DNA of 64,000 bases, from positions 620,001 to 684,000 of the forward strand of contig NZ_JAUCEN010000002.1 in NCBI RefSeq assembly GCF_030348945.1, given 5' to 3'. The notes beneath the pieces were generated by a model that was not told the DNA's origin, ran no database searches, and saw only the letters and a program-made list of their open reading frames with translations. Source of the DNA: Peribacillus sp. ACCC06369. Its GTDB lineage: Bacteria > Bacillota > Bacilli > Bacillales > DSM-1321. Numbering within the stretch: position 1 is the stretch's first letter; every line of letters begins with the position of its first letter. Shown here piece by piece: positions 35,225 to 48,353 of this stretch. The position numbers and the translations under genes were made by a program.

Positions 35225-35282
35225 TGGTGATACCGGTGGCCGGGGTCGAACCGGCACTCCAGAGGAACACGATTTTGAGTCG
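35225..35282 (-). tRNA. 3' half of tRNA-Leu(CAA), truncated
   Basis: On the minus strand the sequence runs CGACTCAAAATCGTG (anticodon arm with CAA), then a short variable arm, the T arm GCCGGTTCGACCCCGGC, the 3' acceptor strand CACCGGTATCA and CCA. The D arm and the 5' acceptor strand are missing; upstream of the anticodon arm the sequence is unrelated (TTTTTTAGCC). This is how an attachment site looks after an element has integrated in or excised from a tRNA gene. A decayed integrase gene lies 1.2 kb away. Confidence 0.85.
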
Positions 35283-35502
35283 GGCTAAAAAATGTTAAAT
35301 TCCCCATTTGCGGAAACCGATATCCCTTAAAAACCATCATATTTCTCCCTCTTTTTGAACCGCGCAATGGGGAAACAAGCAAAAATTAGTCTCATAACTA
35401 TGAAAAACCACCAAAAAAACAGTAAATTCCTAATCAAATGGCAACCCCAAAGAGAACCACAAGCATAGAATTTCCAGATTCAGTGCCACTATGGTTTGAT
35501 AC

Positions 35503-35934
35503 TTATATCTTTCCGCTAAACTCCCACAGCCCAAGCTGCCCTTTTGCAGGAATATATTCATCGAGCATCCGCATGTCCTCAATTTCCCAGGCATAGCCGC
35601 CAACTCTGTAATCCCCTAAAAACAAGTCGTTCCCTGAAATAACCCGACTATCTTCTAAGACCGCCCAGTTTCCATTGTTTTCTTCTATTTTCAAACAGTT
35701 TTTCAGCTTGCAGACTCCAATTATCATTCCGGTCGGCAGATTATCTTCTGTATACCCATGCTTAGCCAGCAGCTCGGCAACTCCATCCAGTCTACAGGCG
35801 GGCTTATCTACTTTTTTGCTCGTATGAATAGCAAGAGGACCCCGATGATGCGTTCTCCAAGTCCTTGTTTCATATTCGGCTTCCCTAAGGACAAATAAGC
35901 TTGCCCAAGGCTGGATCATCGACAGTACTTTCAT
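35503..35934 (-). CDS. ASCH-domain protein
   Basis: This 143-residue protein has the ASCH/PUA-like fold: MKVLSMIQPWASLFVLREAE, YETRTWRTHHRGPLAIHTSK, then PTGMIIGVCKLKNC and YAWEIEDMRMLDEYIPAKGQ. ASCH domains bind RNA or modified nucleic acids and can have nuclease activity. ATG 35934 has AGGGGGA 8 bases upstream; an in-frame ATG at 35961 lacks one. It lies inside the supposed decayed integrative element. Confidence 0.82.
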   Translation of the reverse strand: MKVLSMIQPWASLFVLREAEYETRTWRTHHRGPLAIHTSKKVDKPACRLDGVAELLAKHGYTEDNLPTGMIIGVCKLKNCLKIEENNGNWAVLEDSRVISGNDLFLGDYRVGGYAWEIEDMRMLDEYIPAKGQLGLWEFSGKI

Positions 35935-36135
35935 TATTAATCCCCCTGCTCCTGACATCATTAAGTTAATTGGTTATATAGTTCCCTTGAATAAGGATAA
36001 TATAGACTGTATCTAGATTTAATGTTCTCTTTTGCCATAAAAAAGACAGCTAACCAAAATGTACGCTGTCCTCGTGGTCCTAACTATATTTTGTTGCAAC
36101 ACTAAGTGCATGTGGACATAATAGATGCTAGTGCA

Positions 36136-36276
36136 TTATTTTGGCAGTTCTACAGTAAACGGTTCTAACTTTTCACTGTCGATAAAGCTAGAAAAATCGA
36201 ATTGTAGAACAGTTTTCTCCTGCTTAAAATCAGCTATTTTTTCCTTTGTTTTGTCTATTAACTTGTGCTTAACGGC
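36136..36276 (-). pseudogene. C-terminal relic of a DUF4179-type anti-sigma gene
   Basis: The minus-strand frame ending at 36136 reads [20 protein letters not shown] then TVELPK. That aligns with the end of the gene at 53059-54474 ([20 protein letters not shown] then TVVLPVGNE). A TGA directly upstream cuts the frame. Only about 45 codons remain. The surrounding gap (35935-36449) has no other gene and a terminator-like hairpin at 36410-36440. Confidence 0.7.
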
Positions 36277-36449
36277 AGCTCACAAGGGAATACCCTAAAA
36301 AAGGCAATACTAAAGACACCTTGCAACATCGAATTTTTTTCCATACTATAAGGGTAAGGAAATTCCATATTTAGTTTTATAGGATTATTGATTTAAAATG
36401 TTTGGAGGCAGGGTATTGCGAGTACCTTGTCTCTTTTTTTTCATTCGAC

Positions 36450-37225
36450 TTAATTTCGTACCCTTTTTTTATTTATATTTTCAATCGGTGAAAACTCTTT
36501 GTGCTTTCTGATAACGTCATCAGAAAACAAATTTACATAGTGCTTTACCATTTCCATTGATGTATGTCCTAAAATTGCTTGAAGTTCAAAGATACCAGCA
36601 GATGCTTCTACAGATAATCGAGCAAAAGTATGTCTGAATTTATGACAAGTAGCTTGGATATTTATCGCTTTACCGTATCTTGATATTTGCGATTGCATCT
36701 GTCTTTTAGTTAATGGATCATTGTCGATATTTACAAATAGAAAATCATGTTCTAATACTCTCTAATCGAGAGGTATCTTTGGAGTTGTTCTTTCATCCTG
36801 TTCTGAATCGGTACGAAGCGTTGTTTGTATCCCTTTGTGTTTTGAATCAGTATTCTTGAGCGCGAGTAATCAATGTCTTTTATATTGATTCCTATACATT
36901 CAGATGCCCTTATACCTGTTTCAAGCAGCATCATAATAGTTAAGTCTCTGATGCCTGTAAATTTTCTGTGATTAGGTTGTTTAAAGAGAAGGTCAAGTTC
37001 ATCATTTGTATATGTTGGAACAGCGCACTTCCTATCTTTTACCAGCTTTATTTCACTCATTGGATTTTGTTTCTTCGTTATTAGCCGTTCTCTAACGAGG
37101 AAATTAAAGAAAGCTCTTATCTCCCTTAAACGCGTGTTAATAGTTACGGTCTTACAATTCTTGCTTTTCATATAACGAATGTCGCTTCGATTCAATGGTT
37201 CGAGAATTAGATAAGAAAAAAAGGA
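36450..37225 (-). pseudogene. Decayed tyrosine recombinase (integrase)
   Basis: Two frames together cover most of a phage/ICE-type integrase. The first (about 37225-36752) holds the end of the N-terminal domain (LREIRAFFNFLVRERLITKK) and the catalytic Arg (LLETGIRASECIGINIKDID). The second (36698-36450, open from about 36740) holds the box HKFRHTFARLSVEA and the final LGHTSMEMVKHYVNL with the catalytic Tyr. A frameshift lies between about 36740 and 36755, and the N terminus is missing. Confidence 0.8.
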
Positions 37226-37254
37226 TATACTGGAATAAAAGGGATTTAATTTGA

Positions 37255-37365
37255 ATTTTTTACCATTACACCTTCTATGAGACAGGTAATTTTGTAGTAA
37301 GTGTAGAATTAACTGAGGAAGAAATTAAAGAACTCGGGTTCAATGAGAAGGAGGAAGAAGAGTAA
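37255..37365 (+). pseudogene. C-terminal fragment of an unknown small protein
   Basis: The frame, open from a TGA at 37252, reads YHYTFYETGNFVVSVELTEE then EIKELGFNEKEEEE and stops at 37363-37365. The TAATG overlaps the next start. It has no start codon of its own, so it is the end of a gene lost by the integrase-side deletion. Confidence 0.5.
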
Positions 37366-37629
37366 TGAATAAAGACAACCTATTTATATATATTCATTCA
37401 TCCTGCATCTACAAAGACTGATGTTGATTTCTTTGGATATGATCATGAGGACACCAAATTTGAAGCACCTACACTGGCTAAATTAGAAAAATTTGATGAT
37501 CTTTCTAGTTGGCTTCATAAAATGCCTGAGGGCTCAAAAGTTCATTTAGCTGATATAACTTTAACTGTTTCAAATAACACTATTGAACTTAAGGATGAAG
37601 AATACACAAAAAAAGGCACAGAGATTTAG
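37365..37629 (+). pseudogene. Unknown protein gene with a four-base duplication
   Basis: ATG 37365 overlaps the previous stop and is preceded by AAGGAGGAAG. The frame begins MNKDNLFIYIH and stops after 18 codons. Removing one of two tandem ATTC units near 37391-37400 joins it to IHPASTKTDVDFFGYDHEDT through NTIELKDEEYTKKGTEI, stop 37627-37629. I do not recognise the family; it is acidic and soluble. Confidence 0.6.
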
Positions 37630-37638
37630 GAGTAATAA

Positions 37639-38007
37639 ATGAAGATTCAAATTGAGGTTCAATTGTTTGCGAACGGTGCTAATTTCTTACAGTCTGGTAG
37701 TTGTTCAGTAATAACAACTGACTTTAGAGAAGAACCGGAATGGACTGCTGCTGTATCAGCATATGAGTGGATACAAAAGATAAAAAACACTGTTCGCTAT
37801 CCAGACGACTTTCAAATTGTTAGAGTTGTTTACAACGGAGAAAATGACATTACAGATTTAGTAAGAAAAGTACGCCCTATAATAAAAGATGATTTACCTT
37901 TTTTAAAAAAATCAACTAATATTTTGGATTGGACAACCCTTAAACCAAAGAATTTAGAGGGCTGTTTTTATTTGTATCAATTTCTATTCTTTTTTTACAT
38001 GCGATAA
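37639..38007 (+). CDS. Unknown protein, 122 residues
   Basis: GGAG lies 8 bases before the ATG and the gene starts 10 bases after the previous one, so the three form an operon. The middle part DFREEPEWTAAVSAYEWIQK and PDDFQIVRVVYNGENDITDL is regular coding sequence. The end (FYLYQFLFFFYMR) is an unusual aromatic tail that may come from a frame change. I do not recognise the family. Confidence 0.6.
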   Translation: MKIQIEVQLFANGANFLQSGSCSVITTDFREEPEWTAAVSAYEWIQKIKNTVRYPDDFQIVRVVYNGENDITDLVRKVRPIIKDDLPFLKKSTNILDWTTLKPKNLEGCFYLYQFLFFFYMR

Positions 38008-38039
38008 TAAGGAAAAAAAGCTAATTTCGGGGGAGAGAT

Positions 38040-38603
38040 ATGTTTTTAATCGGAGCAGCAGTTCAAAGTTCAGGGTTACCACCCAGTTTTTATGGTTCAT
38101 TAATCGGTTCATTTATATCAGGTTCGGTAGCAGTAGGCATATTGATTTACAACAACTGGAAAAAGAACAAGGAATTTAATTTTCGTTGCTATGGCACAAT
38201 GAAAGTTATTAATGATCATTTGGTTTATCTATCTCAATGGGAACAATTGACATTGAAAGTATTAAGAGAAATGATAGATAAAGAAGGTTATAGAAACGAA
38301 GGACTTTTAAAAATTCTTAAAAACAGCAAAGGTTTTTTCGAAGAACAACATACATTATTAGAAAAAGAGCGAGCAAATATTCCTTATGACTTTACAACCA
38401 GATACTTCACAATCGTAAGTGCCATCCATTCGGTCACTGTTGCATATGATCAGCTCATCGAGGAACCCGGCGATCCTGATAGATATGAAACTCTTGTTAA
38501 TCAGATGAGTTATTGTAACAAGATTATAAAAGTATTTAATAAGAATACCACTCAATACCTGAAAAACGTGGAAAAGAAATATAAAATAAAGGATTTTTAT
38601 TAA
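38040..38603 (+). CDS. Unknown membrane-anchored protein, 187 residues
   Basis: CGGGGGAG precedes the ATG. One membrane span at about residues 18-38 (GSLIGSFISGSVAVGILIYN) is followed by a long cytoplasmic helical domain (FNFRCYGTMKVINDHLVYLS, DKEGYRNEGLLKILKNSKGF). It may be a small accessory-region protein; I do not know its function. Confidence 0.65.
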   Translation: MFLIGAAVQSSGLPPSFYGSLIGSFISGSVAVGILIYNNWKKNKEFNFRCYGTMKVINDHLVYLSQWEQLTLKVLREMIDKEGYRNEGLLKILKNSKGFFEEQHTLLEKERANIPYDFTTRYFTIVSAIHSVTVAYDQLIEEPGDPDRYETLVNQMSYCNKIIKVFNKNTTQYLKNVEKKYKIKDFY

Positions 38604-38625
38604 TACACTAACCGGGAGGATGTAA

Positions 38626-38808
38626 ATGAAAAATTTACTTAAATTATCTTTGATTCTTGCCTGTGCCTATTTTTTGATTCCGGCATCCGAAGATTGGATG
38701 ACTTGGAAACCATCCCTTTACCTTTTCGATGAAAATGGAAAATTAGTCGATAAATTAGAAGATATACCTAAACATCCTCCAATTAATTTGGCAGATTTTT
38801 TTCCTTAA
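38626..38808 (+). CDS. Small exported protein, 60 residues
   Basis: GGGAGG is 8 bases before the ATG. The first 22 residues (MKNLLKLSLILACAYFLIPA) form a signal or anchor sequence. LILAC is lipobox-like, though the Leu at -2 is unusual. The rest is short and acidic (YLFDENGKLVDKLEDIPKHP). It follows the 38040 gene by 22 bases and may be its partner. A terminator follows at about 38841-38870. Confidence 0.6.
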   Translation: MKNLLKLSLILACAYFLIPASEDWMTWKPSLYLFDENGKLVDKLEDIPKHPPINLADFFP

Positions 38809-38840
38809 ATCAAATAGATAAATTAGTAGATACACCTTAA

Positions 38841-38870
38841 TGAATCTCTTTAGAGGTTCTTTTTTTTATT
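38841..38870 (+). terminator. Terminator of the small-gene operon
   Basis: GAATCTCT and AGAGGTTC pair (one G-T wobble) with eight T behind. Confidence 0.7.
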
Positions 38871-39012
38871 TTAGTAGCAGATAAATATCAAAGGACATTT
38901 TCAAAGTTTGGGAAAGTGTCTTTTTATTTACACTTTTTAATTGTGTTATTGTGTTATTGCGTTTTTGTGTTATGAAATCATTAAATGACTCTAGTGTGTA
39001 TTTTTATTTGGT

Positions 39013-39093
39013 CAACTAACGGTGCATACATTGATAAGAAAGGTTGCTAAAGCAGCCTTTTTCTTATTGAACTATCGGGGAGGTTAGTTGCAG
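39013..39093 (+). repeat. Composite intergenic repeat, complete
   Basis: TCAACTAACGGTGCATACAT (5' module), AAGGTTGCTAAAGCAGCCTT with T5 (terminator), GAACTATCGGGGAGGTTAGT (3' module). Confidence 0.75.
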
Positions 39094-39182
39094 GATATTG
39101 TGAAACATTTCCATATAGAAGAATAGAAAAATAAGCTAATATAGGTTAAGGTAAGCCTTCAAGAACAGAACAGGAGGTTTTG

Positions 39183-39362
39183 ATGTTGAAACCACATACT
39201 CAAGGTTTTATCGCCTGTCTTATAGCAGTCATTTTAGCTGCGTTAACTATTAGGTTTAAGACTGGAACAGTTAATATAGAACTTATAATATTTTTTATAT
39301 CTTGCCTCTATGGTACTTATCTTCTCATTTCTTTTTATTATAGTCGAAATAGTAAAAACTAG
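39183..39362 (+). CDS. Small membrane protein, 59 residues
   Basis: ATG 39183 follows AGGAGG. The product has two hydrophobic spans (TQGFIACLIAVILAALTIRF; LIIFFISCLYGTYLLISFYY). No family recognised. A truncated copy of its start region lies at 28268-28360. Confidence 0.6.
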   Translation: MLKPHTQGFIACLIAVILAALTIRFKTGTVNIELIIFFISCLYGTYLLISFYYSRNSKN

Positions 39363-39376
39363 ATTCGTTCTTCAAC

Positions 39377-39463
39377 GCGTCGCATTAGTTAAAGAACGTA
39401 GATTGATTGGGGCAGTTTACAGCTTTTTTTTATGGAGCTAAAGGGTCAGGTTAGTTAATAAGG
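39377..39463 (+). repeat. Composite intergenic repeat, degenerate hairpin
   Basis: GTCGCATTAGTTAAAGAACG, a worn hairpin ending CAGCTTTTTTTT, then GGAGCTAAAGGGTCAGGTTA (3' module). Confidence 0.65.
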
Positions 39464-39513
39464 AATGCTATAATAACCTTAATTTCAAAACGATTTTAAG
39501 GAGTTAAACTCTT

Positions 39514-39822
39514 ATGATTATAAAAATTGACTTTGGTGACGATTTTATTCAATACATTTCTTGTTCAACAAAAGTAGGCAGGAAGATGAACAGTATTCAG
39601 GAGGACTTTCTAAATTGGATTTTTGACGAGGAAAAGAATACAGAATATTGGGCTTTAGAAAAAGGGGAAAGAATTCACCCTAATTATGATGCAAAAGCAA
39701 TTGTTGAATGGTTAAACAATGTAAGATTAAAGCGAGGAATAGCGAAAGCTAAATTAATCACGAATCCTCAATTATGTGTTAAAAAAGTAATTATATTTTT
39801 AGAGTGTTTCTTAAATGTTTAA
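39514..39822 (+). CDS. Unknown protein, about 102 residues, possibly truncated
   Basis: AAGGAG lies upstream of the ATG. The product reads IIKIDFGDDFIQYISCSTKV then EDFLNWIFDEEKNTEYWALE, with an acidic soluble character. The last part (CVKKVIIFLECFLNV) runs into a composite repeat that holds element copy 2, so the native C terminus may be missing. No family recognised. Confidence 0.55.
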   Translation: MIIKIDFGDDFIQYISCSTKVGRKMNSIQEDFLNWIFDEEKNTEYWALEKGERIHPNYDAKAIVEWLNNVRLKRGIAKAKLITNPQLCVKKVIIFLECFLNV

Positions 39823-39861
39823 TGTTCAAACCATAAGATCGTGAAAAAATGTACTTAAACT

Positions 39862-40240
39862 CCCATGAAAATTAAAAAAGCACAAAATCTAGAAAAAACC
39901 ACAACAAAATAGACTCAGTAAAAACGCTTTTTAAAAAAGGCTGAGCCTTATGAGTGATCTGATTGAGTTTGGTAAATCGTTAAACAAAAACCTCCAATCA
40001 TACTTAAATTAGGTAGAGGCTAGCGCGACGACCAAAAAAGGATTAATCTCCCATGAGTGCTACCCATAAAGGGCGCGACAGTCGGTGGTACACCGTGGTC
40101 GTCGGAGTCAGACTAACGGATGGGCTCAAAGGCACCATAGTTCAACGACCTTCTTCGCCAGCCATTAAAACATTATCGACATAGAGACTAATTTTCATTC
40201 TCTGTGGTGAAGCGCTGATTTTTGCGCTTCATGGATGGCT
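39862..40240 (+). mobile_element. 379-bp structured noncoding element, copy 2
   Basis: The copy differs from copy 1 at only a few positions. The left flank is an intact composite-repeat leader (GTGAAAAAATGTACTTAAACT, about 39841-39861) and the right flank is AACGGGTGCGTTCG. So the composite repeat was cut between CT and AACGGG with no bases gained beyond the element. The IS110-family element starts about 75 bases downstream. Confidence 0.8.
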
Positions 40241-40302
40241 AACGGGTGCGTTCGTATCATAAGGTTGACCAGTAAAAATTACTGGTTGACCTTTTTTTAA
40301 TA
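40241..40302 (+). repeat. Composite repeat with terminator behind element copy 2
   Basis: AACGGGTGCGTTCGTATCAT, then GGTTGACCAGTAA and TTACTGGTTGACC (perfect 13-bp stem) with seven T. The 3' module is absent; the IS110-family element follows. Confidence 0.72.
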
Positions 40303-40317
40303 GAATCTATTATATCA

Positions 40318-40490
40318 GTAGCCAGGGTAGGACGTACGGGTGCGTGGGACTTGATCCCGTGAACTAAACTGTTCGCCCCCTACTTGTAGAAACATGTTTG
40401 AGGCTGGTTGGGACGTGGATCTCGTATAACAAGCGAAGCTATGACACTACATGGAGGACTAGGGGTACTGGTAAATAAGTGGAGGAGGAA
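40318..40490 (+). ncRNA. Candidate bridge-RNA region of the second IS110-family element
   Basis: This is the GC-richer noncoding leader directly before the transposase, with pairing segments such as GGGACTTGATCCC and TAGGACGTACGGGTGCGT against the C-rich GCCCCCTA. IS110-group elements carry the bridge RNA upstream of the gene. Limits are approximate and the call is inference. Confidence 0.42.
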
Positions 40491-40497
40491 AAAAGCA

Positions 40498-41703
40498 ATG
40501 AATCCAGTTGTTGGTCTGGATGTAGCAAAAGGAGAGAGCCAAGTTCAGGCATTTTTAGATCAATCTAAACCGTATGGGAAGAGCTTTTCAATGAAGCATA
40601 TCAAAGAGGAATTAGATCATTTATTAGACTTTTTAAAAGAGATTGAAGTGGTGACAGGGCAGATGCCTATGGTCATTTTAGAATCTACAGGGCATTACCA
40701 TACTCCTGTTATTCAATACTTGGAGGAACAAGGGATTCTATATATCTTACTAAATCCGATTATTTCTTATCAGGCAAAGAAGACCAGTTTACGAAAGGTA
40801 AAAACAGACGCAATCGATGCGTACCAGTTGTGTGTGCTGTATTACAAAGAGGATTTTGAACCTCATAAAATTAGAGGAATTCAGCTTTTAGACCTTCGGA
40901 ATTTGTCCAGACAACAGGAAATCGTAACGAATATGTATGTGGAAGCTAAACTTCAGTTTCACACCATTTTAGATCAAGTGTTTCCTGAATATCGGAAGGT
41001 TTTTGGGGATCTGTATTCGAAGGTTTCTTTATTGATGTTAAAGGAATATCCTACTTCAGAGGCTGTATTAACAGCCGGAGAAAGTAGACTAGCAGAGAGT
41101 GTTATAGAGTTCTGTTCTAGCCGATCCGGTCAATGGGCATGGGGAAAAGCAAAAAAAATAATGGACTCCGTATCTCGGAATCCATTTCAAAAAAACGTGT
41201 ATGAAAGTCACGTAATTAATCTTCGTATGTACATTGAGTTGCTTTTTCATTACCAGGGGCACCTTTCTGATTTGGAAGATCGTATAGTGGCCCTGGCAAA
41301 TGAACTGGAAGAATATAAGATCATCCAATCGATACCCGGTATCGGTGAAAAAATCAAAGCCACGATTATCTCTGAAATTGGTGAAATCGATCGGTTTAAT
41401 CATCCGAAAAAACTGGTTGCCTTCGCTGGAGTAGATCCAAGTGTTCACTCATCGGGTAAGTTTACAGCAACCATTAATCGTATGACAAAAAGAGGTTCGA
41501 GCAGACTACGTCATTCTCTGTATCTTGCCGTACTATGCGGCATAAGAAGTTCAAGGAACAAAAAGCTTAAAGCATTCTATGATAAGAAAAAATCAGAAGG
41601 AAAACCTGCCAAAGTGTCAATCGTTGCCTGTGTGAATAAGTTGCTTCATTGGATTTATGCTTTATTAAAGAGAAAAGAAACGTTCCTAGATTTAGCCTAT
41701 TAA
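40498..41703 (+). CDS. IS110-family transposase (DEDD recombinase)
   Basis: This 401-residue protein has VVGLDVAKGESQVQAF, VILESTGHYHTPVIQYL and KVKTDAIDAYQLCVLYY in the N-terminal RuvC-like domain, and IIQSIPGIGEKIKATIISEI, LVAFAGVDPSVHSSGKF and MTKRGSSRLRHSLYLAV in the C-terminal Tnp2 domain. It starts at ATG 40498 after GGAGGAGG; the open frame from 40408 is leader sequence. It is full length and distinct from the IS110-type protein at 22892. The right end of the element lies within about 100 bases after the stop. Confidence 0.87.
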   Translation: MNPVVGLDVAKGESQVQAFLDQSKPYGKSFSMKHIKEELDHLLDFLKEIEVVTGQMPMVILESTGHYHTPVIQYLEEQGILYILLNPIISYQAKKTSLRKVKTDAIDAYQLCVLYYKEDFEPHKIRGIQLLDLRNLSRQQEIVTNMYVEAKLQFHTILDQVFPEYRKVFGDLYSKVSLLMLKEYPTSEAVLTAGESRLAESVIEFCSSRSGQWAWGKAKKIMDSVSRNPFQKNVYESHVINLRMYIELLFHYQGHLSDLEDRIVALANELEEYKIIQSIPGIGEKIKATIISEIGEIDRFNHPKKLVAFAGVDPSVHSSGKFTATINRMTKRGSSRLRHSLYLAVLCGIRSSRNKKLKAFYDKKKSEGKPAKVSIVACVNKLLHWIYALLKRKETFLDLAY

Positions 41704-42202
41704 CGGTTTTGTGTAACAGAGAAAAATCCTTCCAAAAGGTTTTGGAGGGTTATTTGGCGTGGCCAAAAATAGTATATCATAAGGGAAATGAAAATTTTAG
41801 AGAAAGATATTGACATCCTATTAGCTGGTTTAGTTCACTAAAAGAAAAAAGGAGAGTATATTATACATGGCTAAAATGTACTCTCGTTTATTTATTAAGT
41901 TTTTTTATAATTAGGTCTAGATAACTTAAGTCACTAATTTGTCCATCCGTGAGGTAGATAATGTATATTGAAGAATACTTTAAAAATGATAAAATCTTCA
42001 GTTTAGTGCATCCCAGTTAATTATTATAGAAGAAACACGTACAGTGGTTTTTTGTATTCATTAACAAGATGGTTCAAGAGGGAAGTGTTAGTACAGATTC
42101 TCATTTTACGAATTAAATATTGACACTAAAGAAAAATAGAAGTATGATAATGAAGTCGCCTAATTAACGAGCGATATTAACAAAATATTTTCTTCGTAGA
42201 AG
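41704..42202. other. Region between the IS110 element and the rRNA operon
   Basis: Contains the right end of the IS110-family element and AT-rich sequence. No gene is visible. An imperfect inverted repeat (GGAGAGTATA...TGTACTCTC) lies at about 41852-41875. Confidence 0.4.
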
Positions 42203-42231
42203 TTGACAACTATTCAACGTTATGTTAAGAT
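42203..42231 (+). promoter_or_regulatory. rRNA operon promoter
   Basis: TTGACA (42203-42208), 17 bases, TAAGAT (42226-42231), about 118 bases before the mature 16S start. A near-consensus sigmaA promoter is expected here. Confidence 0.8.
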
Positions 42232-42348
42232 GAATAAGTTGAAACAAACCAGTAACAATTGCTCTTTGAAAACTGAACAAAACAAAGCGCCAACGTTAAA
42301 TTTTAAGTGAGCACACACTATCAAAAAAGCAAATGAGCAAGTCAAACA

Positions 42349-43907
<1,559 letters not shown>

Positions 43908-44076
43908 ATAATTACGAGAGCGCTTTTGTTTTGTTCAGTTTTGAATGAGTAATTCATTCAGATAGGGAAGAAAAACATCACGATGTGATGGATTCTTTCT
44001 GCTTTGTTCCTTGAAAACTAGATAATAGATAGAAGGCAATTAATTTTTTTCAAAGCATCTGTAAGATCTTTTTAAC

Positions 44077-47008
<2,932 letters not shown>

Positions 47009-47074
47009 ACGCTTTTTAAAAAATGAAATACCTTCTTATTATCTAGTTTTGAAGGAACAACGTTCCTGATATGT

Positions 47075-47190
<116 letters not shown>

Positions 47191-47258
47191 AAGTTTATCA
47201 CATCAAATAGGATTCATAAACCCGTATAAACAGGTTCAAATCCTATCTTAGCATTCTA

Positions 47259-47287
47259 AACCTTAGGATTCTCCTAAGGTTTTTTTG
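47259..47287 (+). terminator. Terminator of the rRNA operon
   Basis: AACCTTAGGA (47259-47268) and TCCTAAGGTT (47272-47281) form a perfect stem with a 3-base loop, followed by a T run. Confidence 0.88.
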
Positions 47288-47350
47288 TATAAATTCAACT
47301 TTTCGTTGGAAAGGCTTATTAATAGCATGATTTTGGTAGGGGGCCTCTCG

Positions 47351-48202
47351 ATGACCAGTAAAGAAGAAAACCTGGACAATAAACAAATTCTTCATTCTTT
47401 TGCCGAATGGTTAATGGGTCAAAATAAATCCGATGGTACGATTAAAACCTATGTGGGAGTCATCTCCCAGTTTCTTCAATGGTTTAAAGAAGAAGCGGAA
47501 GAGATTGAAAAATCCCACGTGCAAACCTATATAGACGATATGGAACAGTCAAACAAGAGTGGAGGAACGATTGAAAAACATTATTCAGCCATTACCATGT
47601 TTTCCAGGTTCCTTGATAAACCCGAGATCGTCCTCAACATTGATCGTAAAGCAAAGGAAAAGAAAGAAGATCCGCCAAAAGCCCTGAACATGCTTGAGCA
47701 AGCTGCTCTCCTAAAAGAAATCGAGGCCTCTGGTCATTTCAGGAATATTGCTATAGTCTACACAATGATACATACGGGTATCCGGGTGTCCGAACTTTGT
47801 GATTTGAACCATAGCGACATTCAAAAAGAGGGAGAAAGGCAATATATCCTCATCCGGGATTCAAAAGGTGATATAGACAGGAAGATTCCACTGTCCATAA
47901 CTGCTAGTGAAAAGATCAAGGCATACAAGGAATTTTTAAATATGGAAACGGAAGCCATCTTCATATCCAGTGTGAATCAGCGCATCACGCCAAGGTCCGT
48001 GCAATATATGCTGACTAAATATAATGCGACTCCCCATAAGCTGCGGAGTACGTTTTGCCAAAAACTAATCGATAAGGGGATAGACCTTCAAACCGTTTCA
48101 AAATTGATGGGGCATAAAGATTTGAACATGACCAAACGTTATATAGGAGAAGGAAAAGAAGAATTGGAATTAGCCATTGAAAATACTTTTGATAATTTAT
48201 AA
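47351..48202 (+). CDS. Tyrosine recombinase, XerC/D-like
   Basis: This 283-residue protein has an N-terminal SAM-like core-binding domain (FAEWLMGQNKSDGTIKTYVG) and a C-terminal catalytic domain. The Arg I box is HTGIRVSELCDLN, the His-x-x-Arg box is HKLRSTFCQKLID, and MGHKDLNMTKRYIGEG carries His and the nucleophile Tyr. GGTAGGGGG 7 bases upstream supports ATG 47351. It sits directly after the rRNA terminator. It could act at an attachment site near the operon, or be a resident recombinase; there is no partner gene. Confidence 0.82.
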   Translation: MTSKEENLDNKQILHSFAEWLMGQNKSDGTIKTYVGVISQFLQWFKEEAEEIEKSHVQTYIDDMEQSNKSGGTIEKHYSAITMFSRFLDKPEIVLNIDRKAKEKKEDPPKALNMLEQAALLKEIEASGHFRNIAIVYTMIHTGIRVSELCDLNHSDIQKEGERQYILIRDSKGDIDRKIPLSITASEKIKAYKEFLNMETEAIFISSVNQRITPRSVQYMLTKYNATPHKLRSTFCQKLIDKGIDLQTVSKLMGHKDLNMTKRYIGEGKEELELAIENTFDNL

Positions 48203-48254
48203 GGGCCCTTTGGTAAAATCCTTTTCTTATGGTATTTCCTCTTTAGAGGATAAT

Positions 48255-48304
48255 AAAAAAGACACTGCTCCCAATAAAGATTAAGGGAAACAGTGTCTTT
48301 TTTA
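48255..48304. terminator. Terminator of the recombinase gene
   Basis: AAAAAAGACACTG and CAGTGTCTTTTTT pair with a loop that has a further CCC/GGG pairing. It works in both directions. Confidence 0.8.
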
Positions 48305-48353
48305 TTGTGTCCAAATAGAAGAAAGAAACAATTTAAGATGTGCCCGCCTTTTT

